Source: Planctomyces sp. SH-PL14
Lineage (GTDB): Bacteria > Planctomycetota > Planctomycetia > Planctomycetales > Planctomycetaceae
Assembly (NCBI RefSeq): GCF_001610835.1
Contig: NZ_CP011270.1
Location: forward strand, 1,736,001 to 1,800,000
Length of the DNA: 64,000 nucleotides
Direction of reading: 5' to 3'
Shown here: in pieces, positions 53,683 to 61,168 of the stretch
Layout: each line of letters begins with the position of its first letter
Position numbering within the stretch: the first letter of the stretch is position 1
Made by a program: the position numbers and the translations under genes
Notes under the pieces: generated by a model
What the model was told of the DNA's origin: nothing
The model's input: the letters and a program-made list of their open reading frames with translations, nothing else
The model's database searches: none

Positions 53683-55989
53683 ATGCCCCCCACCGACGAG
53701 CTGATCCGCGTCGAGAACATCACCAAGACTTACCATCTCGGTGAGGTCGATGTCCCCGTCCTGAAAGGGGTCTCGTTCACGATCCGCCGCGGCGAGATGG
53801 TGGCCCTGATGGGGGCCTCGGGCTCGGGGAAGAGCACGCTGATGAACATCCTGGGCTGCCTCGACCGGCCCACCTCCGGACGGTACAGCCTCGACGGCCA
53901 GGAGATCAGCAACCTCTCCTCCGACCAGCGGGCCCTCGTCCGGACGGCGAAGCTCGGCTTCGTGTTCCAGAGTTTCAACCTCCTCCCGCGGACGACCGCG
54001 GTCAACAACGTCGTCATGCCGCTCGACTACTCCTCGACCGCTCCCTCGCCTGGCGAAGCGGACCATCGGGCGGTCGAGATCCTGACGCGGGTCGGCCTGG
54101 GGGAGCGGCTGGATCACGTCCCGTCACAGATGTCCGGGGGGCAACAGCAGCGGGTCGCCATCGCCCGCTCGCTGATCAACCGTCCTGCTCTCCTCCTGGG
54201 AGACGAACCGACCGGGAACCTCGACTCGAAGACGAGCGTCGAGATCCTGCAGATGTTCCAGCAGCTCAACGAGACCGGACTGACGGTCATCCTCGTCACC
54301 CACGACCCCAAGGTTGCCAGCTACGTCCACCGCGTCATCCGGGTCGTCGACGGACTGATCGAAGAAGACACGGCCGGCGGCCGGGCTCACGTTTCGCCCT
54401 ACGCCGGAATCGCCGCAACGTCGCCCTCACAGAACGGCACCTCCGCGGCGCCCGACTCCGATCCGGAGCTTCCCGCCACGGAGTCCGACGGCGGCGGCGT
54501 GGCGGTAGCCGCTCCTCCCAAGGTTCGCGTCTCAACGACGGCTGTGGCCGCCACTCCGACGGTGAAGACCGCCGCGGCCCCGGCACCAGCTCCGAGTCAT
54601 AAGTGGAGCCTGGCGGCGGCCCTGATCCCGTCTCCGCTGCGGACGGCGGTCAACGCCCTCCGCCGGAACAAGATGCGGTCCGCGCTGACGACGCTGGGGA
54701 TCATCATCGGCGTCGGCGCGGTGATCGCGATGGTCGAGATCAGCCAGGGCTCCCGCAACGCCCTGATGAAGACCATGACCTCCATGGGGGCCAACAACCT
54801 CTCCGTCCGCTCGAGCGACGCCCGCAGCGGCGGGATCAGCATGGGCTCGGGGAGCAGCAAGACCCTCACGCCGGACGACGCGGTCGAGATCGGCCGGCAG
54901 TGCCCCTCCGTCTCCGCCGTGGCCCCCACGGTCCGGACGCGGGCGCAGGTCATCCGCGGCGGAAAGAACTGGGTCCCCGACCAGCTCATCGGAACGGCGC
55001 CGGGGTATCTCGTGGTCCGGGACTGGAGCCAGCTCGACGACGGGACGATGTTCACCGAACGGGATGTCGCCGGATCGGCCCGCGTCTGCGTCATCGGCCA
55101 GACCGTCGCCCGCGAGCTGTTCGGTCGCGAGTCGCCGGTCGGCCAGGACCTCCGCGTCAAGAATGTCACGCTCAAGGTCGTGGGGGTCCTGAGCGCTAAG
55201 GGGGCCAACATGATCGGCATGGACCAGGACGACGTCCTGATGGCCCCGTGGACGACGGTGAAGTACCGGATCTCCGGGGACACCGGCAACGCGACGACGG
55301 TCGCCGCCCCCGCGGCTTCGGGAACGACGACCACCAACAGCCTGAGCAACCTCTACCCGACGGCCAAGCCGCTCTACCCGGAGCAGTCTGCCGCGCAGCA
55401 GATGAACACCCCCAAGCCGGTCAAGTTCGTCAACATCGACCAGATCGACGTCAAGGCGGCCTCAGCTGAATCGATCCCCAAAGCGATCTCGGAGATCGAG
55501 GCCCTGTTGCGGGAACGGCACAACATCCGCGAGGAAGACGAGTCCGACTTCTACATCCGCGATATGAGCGAGTTCCAGAAGGCCCTCGGCTCGACGTCGG
55601 AGCTGATGGGAGGACTCCTCATGATTGTGGCCATGATCTCGCTCGCCGTCGGCGGCGTGGGGATCATGAACATCATGCTCGTCTCGGTGACCGAGCGGAC
55701 CCGCGAGATCGGGCTGCGGATGGCGGTGGGCGCCCGGGGCTTCCACATCCTGCGGCAGTTCCTGATCGAGTCGATCGTCCTCTGTCTCTTTGGCGGAATC
55801 GTCGGGATCATGCTGGGGCGGATCGCGTCGACGATCGTGTGGTACTTCCTCCGCTGGCCGATCGAACCATCGCTGTTCGCAATCATCGGGGCCTGCGCAG
55901 TGTCGGCCGCGGTCGGGATCGGCTTCGGCTTCTACCCCGCCTGGAAAGCCTCGCGCCTCGACCCGATCGAAGCGCTCCGGTACGAGTAG
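53683..55989 (+). CDS. MacB-like ABC exporter, ATPase fused to permease
   Basis: A 768-residue MacB-family transporter. The N-terminal ATPase (residues 1-235) has Walker A GASGSGKST (~44-52), signature MSGGQQQR (~150) and Walker B LLLGDEPTGNLD. A ~70-residue Ala/Pro/Thr-rich linker (~240-310) follows, longer than in E. coli MacB. The permease part has TM1 (LTTLGIIIGVGAVIAMVEISQG, ~335), a large periplasmic domain (~360-640), and three C-terminal helices starting LLMIVAMISLAVGGVGIMNIMLVSVTERTREIGLRMAVGAR, the family signature. With MacA and a TolC it would form a mechanotransmission pump for peptides, antibiotics or lipids. It likely forms a marR-macA-macB unit. Confidence 0.95.
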   Translation: MPPTDELIRVENITKTYHLGEVDVPVLKGVSFTIRRGEMVALMGASGSGKSTLMNILGCLDRPTSGRYSLDGQEISNLSSDQRALVRTAKLGFVFQSFNLLPRTTAVNNVVMPLDYSSTAPSPGEADHRAVEILTRVGLGERLDHVPSQMSGGQQQRVAIARSLINRPALLLGDEPTGNLDSKTSVEILQMFQQLNETGLTVILVTHDPKVASYVHRVIRVVDGLIEEDTAGGRAHVSPYAGIAATSPSQNGTSAAPDSDPELPATESDGGGVAVAAPPKVRVSTTAVAATPTVKTAAAPAPAPSHKWSLAAALIPSPLRTAVNALRRNKMRSALTTLGIIIGVGAVIAMVEISQGSRNALMKTMTSMGANNLSVRSSDARSGGISMGSGSSKTLTPDDAVEIGRQCPSVSAVAPTVRTRAQVIRGGKNWVPDQLIGTAPGYLVVRDWSQLDDGTMFTERDVAGSARVCVIGQTVARELFGRESPVGQDLRVKNVTLKVVGVLSAKGANMIGMDQDDVLMAPWTTVKYRISGDTGNATTVAAPAASGTTTTNSLSNLYPTAKPLYPEQSAAQQMNTPKPVKFVNIDQIDVKAASAESIPKAISEIEALLRERHNIREEDESDFYIRDMSEFQKALGSTSELMGGLLMIVAMISLAVGGVGIMNIMLVSVTERTREIGLRMAVGARGFHILRQFLIESIVLCLFGGIVGIMLGRIASTIVWYFLRWPIEPSLFAIIGACAVSAAVGIGFGFYPAWKASRLDPIEALRYE

Positions 55990-56016
55990 GGCCCTGACCG
56001 GAATTGCTCCTATCTG

Positions 56017-56074
56017 TATGCATCTGTGGCTGAGTTTTTTGCCACAGATGCACACAGATCAACACAGATAGGAG
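56017..56074. repeat. CACAGATG-type inverted repeat, copy 2
   Basis: A 58-bp palindrome: CTCCTATCTGTATGCATCTG, TGGCTGAG-TTTTTT, then GCCACAGATGCACACAGAT and CAACACAGATAGGAG. It lies between convergent macB and the aldo/keto reductase; with its T-run it might act as a terminator. Same family as 32838-32909. Confidence 0.85.
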
Positions 56075-56101
56075 AAGGGCCTGTGACGGAGTCGTGGAAC
56101 G

Positions 56102-57133
56102 TCACACCGGAAACGGATTTCGTTCCTTGAATCCCGCCTGATGCCAGTACGGATAAGCGAGGGGGGCGGCGCTCGCCTCGTCCAGGGTCTTGACCTGTTC
56201 CGGCGTGAGCGTCCAGCCGACCGCGCCGAGGTTCTGCCGGAGCTGCTCCTCGTTACGGGCGCCGATCACGAGCGTCGAGACGCTCGGCCGCGTCAGGAGC
56301 CAGTTGAGGGCGATCTGCGGAACCGTCTTCCCCGTCTCCTTGGCCACGGCGTCGAGCGCGTCGACGACGCGGTACAGATAGTCGTCCGCGATCTGCGGAC
56401 CGACATCGACCGCCAGCTTGCTCTGCAGCCGGCTGTCCTTCGGCAATGGCTGGCCGCGGCGGATCTTCCCGGTGAGGCGGCCCCAGCCGAGCGGGCTCCA
56501 GACGACCGCCCCGACCTTCTGGTCGAGGGCCAGCGGCATCAGCTCCGACTCGTAGTCGCGGCCGACGAGCGAGTAGTACGCCTGGTGGGCCACGTACCGC
56601 GTCAGGCCGTAGCGGTCGGCGACGGCGAGCGACTTCATCAGATGCCAGCCGGAGAAGTTCGAGCAGCCGATGTAGCGGATCTTTCCGGCCTTCACGAGAC
56701 CGTCGAGGGTCGCGAGCGCCTCCTCGACGGGAGTCGTCGCGTCGAACCCGTGGAGCTGGAACAGGTCGATGTAGTCGGTCCCGAGCCGCTTAAGAGCCGC
56801 GTCGACGCTCTTGAGAAGGTGATGCCGCGATGAACCGACGTCGTTAGGGCCGTCTCCCAGGCGGAAGGTCGCCTTCGTCGAGATCAGGACCTTGTCGCGG
56901 CGGCCCTTGATTGCCTGGCCAAGGATCTCCTCCGCGACCCCTTTCGAGTAGACGTCGGCCGAGTCGAACATGTTGAGGCCGGCGTCGAGGCAGATGTCGA
57001 TGAGCCGCGACGCTTCGGCGACGTCACTCGTCCCCCACGCCTTGAACAGCTCCGTCGTCCCGCCGAAGGTTCCGGTGCCGAGACTCAACACGGGGACCTT
57101 GAACCCCGATCCTCCAAGCTGTCGGTACTCCAT
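56102..57133 (-). CDS. Aldo/keto reductase
   Basis: A 343-residue NADPH-dependent TIM-barrel reductase. Catalytic residues are in the usual places: NMFDSADVYSKGVAEEILGQAI (Asp and Tyr), VLISTKATF (Lys), and DYIDLFQLHGFD (His). The cofactor region near the C-terminus is VIGARNEEQLRQNLGAVGWTLTPEQ. It matches the AKR group close to YajO/Kv-beta-like proteins. The ATG at 57133 has a GGGAG ribosome-binding site; the frame opens 7 codons upstream. Repeat copy 10 lies between it and the divergent porin gene. The substrate is not known. Confidence 0.94.
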   Translation of the reverse strand: MEYRQLGGSGFKVPVLSLGTGTFGGTTELFKAWGTSDVAEASRLIDICLDAGLNMFDSADVYSKGVAEEILGQAIKGRRDKVLISTKATFRLGDGPNDVGSSRHHLLKSVDAALKRLGTDYIDLFQLHGFDATTPVEEALATLDGLVKAGKIRYIGCSNFSGWHLMKSLAVADRYGLTRYVAHQAYYSLVGRDYESELMPLALDQKVGAVVWSPLGWGRLTGKIRRGQPLPKDSRLQSKLAVDVGPQIADDYLYRVVDALDAVAKETGKTVPQIALNWLLTRPSVSTLVIGARNEEQLRQNLGAVGWTLTPEQVKTLDEASAAPLAYPYWHQAGFKERNPFPV

Positions 57134-57220
57134 CGCAACACTCCCGTAAAACATCGAAGAACAAACGGACCGATCATTGGAACAGACCCCGGCGGGTCCC
57201 GAAAGTCACTGTCCCGCTGG

Positions 57221-57552
57221 TTCGAACTGCGTCCTTGCCGGCACAGTTATGCCACGTCAAACCCATCGTGCGACGGCAGCCGGGGGTCAAGGGGGGCAAC
57301 CCCCTTGCCGCCGGAGGCCCTTCAATGAGGAACCGTTGTAAACAACGGACGTCCCCTTTGTGGGAACAGCGTTGAGCACTCCCTCTACCCACACCGCTTG
57401 CTTTCCAATCCCTGCGGGTTGGTGAGGGGGCATACGACACGTTGCCCGCGTTTGAGCACGTACTCCTTCAGATATCTCTCGACGACCAGGCCTCCGGCGG
57501 GCAAAGGGGCGTTGCCCCTCTGCACTCCCCACCAGGGTGCCCCTGGACCCGG
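57221..57552 (-). repeat. Large structured repeat, copy 10 (minus)
   Basis: Full copy in reverse orientation between the divergent aldo/keto reductase and porin genes. Read on its own strand, the 5' stem is AGGGGC-AAC-GCCCCT and the 3' stem AAGGGGG-TTGC-CCCCCTT. Confidence 0.94.
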
Positions 57553-57772
57553 TGGGACAGTGACGTCGGGTTACGCGTCGGCCCGTCCCCGATTACCGTC
57601 AAACTTTGCGGATTATGACGGTGGCGGAACCCGCCCTACCGAACAATGCCCGCCTCCCACTCCCTTCGAAACCGTCTCCTCTCCTCCATGTTCCGATGAA
57701 GAGTTTGTCACGCGCCCACACGGACGAACTGTTCAATCACGCTCCCCACCCGGGGGATCACGGAGGATCGAC

Positions 57773-59434
57773 GTGTCTCGGTCATCGTTTTCGCTGCTGG
57801 TTCTTGCCGGAGCCCTCGGCCTCGGAGTCGAAAGCTTCGCCGATGAGCTGATCGCGCCTCCCCCCTCCGAGTTCGCCACGGACGAATTCACGCCGGCCGC
57901 CTCCCCGATCACCGGGGAATCGCTCTCCGCGGACGAGATCTTCACCGCCGACCCCGCGGCCGCTCCGGCAGACGCCGCCGTTCCTCCCGTCTCGGCCGAC
58001 ATCCCCGCCCCGGTGCCCCCCAAGCCCAAGCCTCCGGCTCCGAAGAAGAAGACGCCTCCCGTCTTCCCCGGCCCCAAGACCCTGCCCCCCACTGGCCCCT
58101 ACAAGGTGCTCTTCTTCGAGAACGACTTCTCGTACAAGAAGGACCCCAACCACGAGCACGTCTTCGGCGAAGAAGCGAAGCTCATGCCCTTCGAGCTCTT
58201 CGACGTCGACATGGTCCTCTCGACCGGGGGCGAACTCCGGCATCGGTTCATCGACCAGTCGAACCGGCTCCAGCCGGGGGGCCCGGACCACACCGACTAC
58301 AACCAGTGGCGGTGGCGTCACTACATCGACCTGAAGGCCGGCGACCGCCTGCGGTTCTACGTGGAAGGGCTCCACGCCGACACTTTCGGCGAGGACCTCC
58401 CCGAGCAGCCGATCGACGTCAACCGCTGGGACATCCAGAACGCCTTCGTCGACTACCTGCTGTTCAAGACGGATACCGGAACGCACACTCTCCGGTACGG
58501 CCGCCAGGAGCTTCTCTTCGGCCGGCAGCGGCTCGTCTCGCCTCTCGACTGGGCCAACGTCCGCCGCAACTTCGAAGGCTTCCGGTACCTGGTCAAGGAG
58601 CAGGACTGGAAGATGGACCTGTTCTGCGTGAACCCGGTCAACAGCGCGACCGGTTACCAGTCGATTGCCCTCCAGGATGACCGGTTCGACCACGCCAACC
58701 ACAACGTCTTCTTCAGCGGGGCGTACTTCACCTACACGGCGATCGAGAACGCCAACCTCGACCTTTACTACCTGTGGCTGCAGGACAAGATCCCCTCCGC
58801 GACGCGGGCGGACGGCGAGCGGCACACGGTCGGGTCGCGGTACTCGTGGCTCGTGCCGGTCGAGCAGCAGCGGGTGTGGGACTTCGATGTCGAAGCGGCG
58901 TACCAGTTCGGCAACGACAACGCCCAGAGTGTCCAGGCGGGCTTCGCGACGATGATCGCCGGCCACACCTGGAAGGCGGCTCCGTGGTCGCCGCGGCTGA
59001 GCGGTCTGTTCTATTACGGCTCGGGGGACGTGCAGCCGGGCGATGGAACGACGAACACGTTCAGTGTTCTCTTCCCGCTGAACCACGCCTACTGGGCGCT
59101 GAGCGACAACCTGTCGGGACAGAACCTCTACGATTACTGCCTGCAGGTCGACGTGAAGCCGACGAAGAAGACGGCGATCACGGTCGCGCACCACTTCTTC
59201 GAGCTCGCCTCGAACGGGGACCGGGCTTACAACGTGGCCGGGAACGCGGTCGGCACGCCGGGAAATGGAACGTCGATGGGGAATGCGCTGGACCTGTACG
59301 GGTACTACGCGTTCAACCCGAACTTCGACATTCAGGCTGGATACTCGTGGTTCTGGTTCGGCAACTTCATCGATCGCACGACCCCGCGAGGCGACTGCCG
59401 TCAGTTCTATGTGCAGACGAGCATTCGTTACTAA
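57773..59434 (+). CDS. Alginate-export-type outer-membrane porin
   Basis: A 553-residue outer-membrane beta-barrel of the alginate_export type (PF13372). The signal peptide (VSRSSFSLLVLAGALGLGVESFA) is followed by an Ala/Pro-rich periplasmic section of ~90 residues. Alternating amphipathic strands rich in Tyr/Trp follow: YNQWRWRHYIDLKAGDRLRFYVEG, HTLRYGRQELLFGRQRLVSPLDWANVRRNFEGFRY, NLDLYYLWLQDK and FDIQAGYSWFWFGNFI. The last residues QFYVQTSIRY end in an aromatic residue, as barrels do. The GTG at 57773 is preceded by a strong GGAGG ribosome-binding site. Family knowledge suggests passage of anionic polysaccharide or sugar. It faces the DUF1501 gene of the FCD operon, with repeat copy 11 between. 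Confidence 0.92.
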   Translation: MSRSSFSLLVLAGALGLGVESFADELIAPPPSEFATDEFTPAASPITGESLSADEIFTADPAAAPADAAVPPVSADIPAPVPPKPKPPAPKKKTPPVFPGPKTLPPTGPYKVLFFENDFSYKKDPNHEHVFGEEAKLMPFELFDVDMVLSTGGELRHRFIDQSNRLQPGGPDHTDYNQWRWRHYIDLKAGDRLRFYVEGLHADTFGEDLPEQPIDVNRWDIQNAFVDYLLFKTDTGTHTLRYGRQELLFGRQRLVSPLDWANVRRNFEGFRYLVKEQDWKMDLFCVNPVNSATGYQSIALQDDRFDHANHNVFFSGAYFTYTAIENANLDLYYLWLQDKIPSATRADGERHTVGSRYSWLVPVEQQRVWDFDVEAAYQFGNDNAQSVQAGFATMIAGHTWKAAPWSPRLSGLFYYGSGDVQPGDGTTNTFSVLFPLNHAYWALSDNLSGQNLYDYCLQVDVKPTKKTAITVAHHFFELASNGDRAYNVAGNAVGTPGNGTSMGNALDLYGYYAFNPNFDIQAGYSWFWFGNFIDRTTPRGDCRQFYVQTSIRY

Positions 59435-59440
59435 GCCTTA

Positions 59441-59726
59441 CCGGGTCCAGGGGCACCCTGGTCAGGGGATGCAAGGGGGAGAATCCCCCTTGCCCGCCGG
59501 AGGCCCTCTCGTCGGGAGATGTCTGAAGGAGTGAGTGTCCAAGCGCGGTCACCGTGCCGTATGCCCCGTCACCAACCCGCGGGGATTCCAAAGCGGACGT
59601 CCGTTGTTTACCAAGGTTCCTCACAGGAGTGCCTCCGGCGGCAAGGGGGCGTGGCCCCCTTGACCCCAGCGGCCGTCGCACGATGGGTTTGACGTGGCAT
59701 CGCCGTGCCGGCGAGGACACGGTTTT
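59441..59726 (+). repeat. Large structured repeat, copy 11 (plus), with central deletion
   Basis: A 286-bp copy. It lacks about 45-50 bp of the centre (between AAAGCG and GACGTCCG near 59590). Both hairpins and both ends are kept: the 5' stem is AAGGGGGA-GAA-TCCCCCTT and the 3' stem AAGGGGGC-GT-GGCCCCCTT. It begins 6 bp after the porin stop and its far end reaches the DUF1501 stop codon. Confidence 0.93.
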
Positions 59727-61128
59727 ACGCCAGGATTTCCTTCACGACTGAGCCGTGAACGTCGGTCAGCCGGAAGTCCCGCCCCAAATGACTCCACGTC
59801 AGCCGCGTGTGGTCGAGACCAAGCTGGTGCAACATCGTCGCATGCAGGTCATGGATATGGACCTTGCCCGCAACGACCCGATACCCCATCTCGTCCGTCT
59901 CGCCATACGTCAGCCCCCCCTTCACCCCCCCGCCCGCCATCCAGGCACAAAAGCTCTCCGGCTGATGCTCCCGGCCATGCTTTTCGATCGGCGCCGTGCC
60001 GCTCAGGTCCTGGCTCCACGGAGTCCGCCCGAACTCCCCGGACCACACCACAAGCGTCTCATCCAGGAGCCCGCGCTGCTTCAGGTCCGTGAGCAGCGCC
60101 GCCACCGGCTGATCGGTCTGGCGACACAGGTTCGGCAGAGCCCCGCGGATGTCGCCGTGATGGTCCCAGCCCCCCATCGTGACCTGAACAAAGCGGACCC
60201 CCGCTTCGCTCAGCTTCCGGGCCAGCAGGCAAGCCCGGCCGTGACGCTCCGTCTCCTTAGTCCCGATGCCGTAAAGGGACAGCGTGGCAGCCGACTCCCG
60301 TGAGAGATCGACAAGCGCCGGCGTCGTGGTCTGCATCCGGAACGCGAGTTCCATCGACTCGATCATCCCCTCCATCGCGGCGTCCTGCTCCAACCGGCCG
60401 ACAAGACGGCGGTTCATCTTCTGCATCAGAGCGATCCGCTCCCGCTGAACGTCGGCATTCGGCGAAAGGTCCCTCAGGTTCTCGATCGGGGAAGTCTTGT
60501 CGTCCAGCGGAGCGACCAGGCGTGTTCCCTGGTGCGCCGCCGGCAGCCAAGCCGAACCGTAGTAGCGGACGTCGGCGTGCGGATTGATGGTGATGAAGCT
60601 CGGCAGGTTCCGGTTCTCGGTCCCCAGGCCGTAGCTGATCCAGGAGCCCATCGAGGGCCGCACATCGTTGAGGGCCCCGGTGTGGAGCTGAAGCTCCGCC
60701 GGCATGTGCTGCGGATTGTCCGCGTTCATCCCCCGCAGCAGACAGATGTCGTCCGCCACACTCGCCAGGTGCGGCATGAGGTCCGAGATCAGCATCCCCG
60801 ACTCGCCGCGGGGCCGGATCGGGACGGAGGTCCCGAGCGCCAGGAACTTGTCGGTCCCGACCTGCAGCACGTTCTTGGCCAGCGGCGACTCGATCGTCTG
60901 CCCGTGCTTCCGCTGGATGAACTCCTTGGAGTCAAAGAGATCCATCTGCGACGGCCCCCCCTGAATGAACAGGAAGATGACCCGCTTGGCCCGGACGATC
61001 TGGTGGGCCGCCCGCGTGGCGAGCGGACTTTCGGCGGCCTGGGCCAAGTCGCGAAGCGCGAGAGCCCCGAACCCACATGCGGAACCGGCGAGCCATTGGC
61101 GACGGGAGAGAGTCAGCGGAGAGCGCAT
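59725..61128 (-). CDS. DUF1501 family protein (FCD operon)
   Basis: A 467-residue DUF1501 protein. A Tat-like leader (LSRRQWLAGSACGFGALALRDL) precedes the family blocks VIFLFIQGGPSQMDLFDSKE, SDLMPHLASVADDICLLRGM, QPESFCAWMAGGGVKGGLTYGETDEMGY, TLVVWSGEFGRTPWSQ and [30 protein letters not shown]. It closely resembles the 44956-46341 gene. It lies 40 bp downstream of a PSCyt1 gene, third in an operon behind an FCD regulator. The ATG at 61128 places the leader. The terminal TAA lies at the edge of repeat copy 11. Confidence 0.92.
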   Translation of the reverse strand: MRSPLTLSRRQWLAGSACGFGALALRDLAQAAESPLATRAAHQIVRAKRVIFLFIQGGPSQMDLFDSKEFIQRKHGQTIESPLAKNVLQVGTDKFLALGTSVPIRPRGESGMLISDLMPHLASVADDICLLRGMNADNPQHMPAELQLHTGALNDVRPSMGSWISYGLGTENRNLPSFITINPHADVRYYGSAWLPAAHQGTRLVAPLDDKTSPIENLRDLSPNADVQRERIALMQKMNRRLVGRLEQDAAMEGMIESMELAFRMQTTTPALVDLSRESAATLSLYGIGTKETERHGRACLLARKLSEAGVRFVQVTMGGWDHHGDIRGALPNLCRQTDQPVAALLTDLKQRGLLDETLVVWSGEFGRTPWSQDLSGTAPIEKHGREHQPESFCAWMAGGGVKGGLTYGETDEMGYRVVAGKVHIHDLHATMLHQLGLDHTRLTWSHLGRDFRLTDVHGSVVKEILA

Positions 61129-61168
61129 CGGAAGAATCCTTCGCCGGGGACCGGCGCGTCGAGAGCAA

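Noticed and set aside
455-59726. CRISPR array
   Set aside because: The repeats are ~330 bp, kilobases apart, on both strands and separated by ordinary genes; no short direct repeats with spacers and no cas genes were seen.
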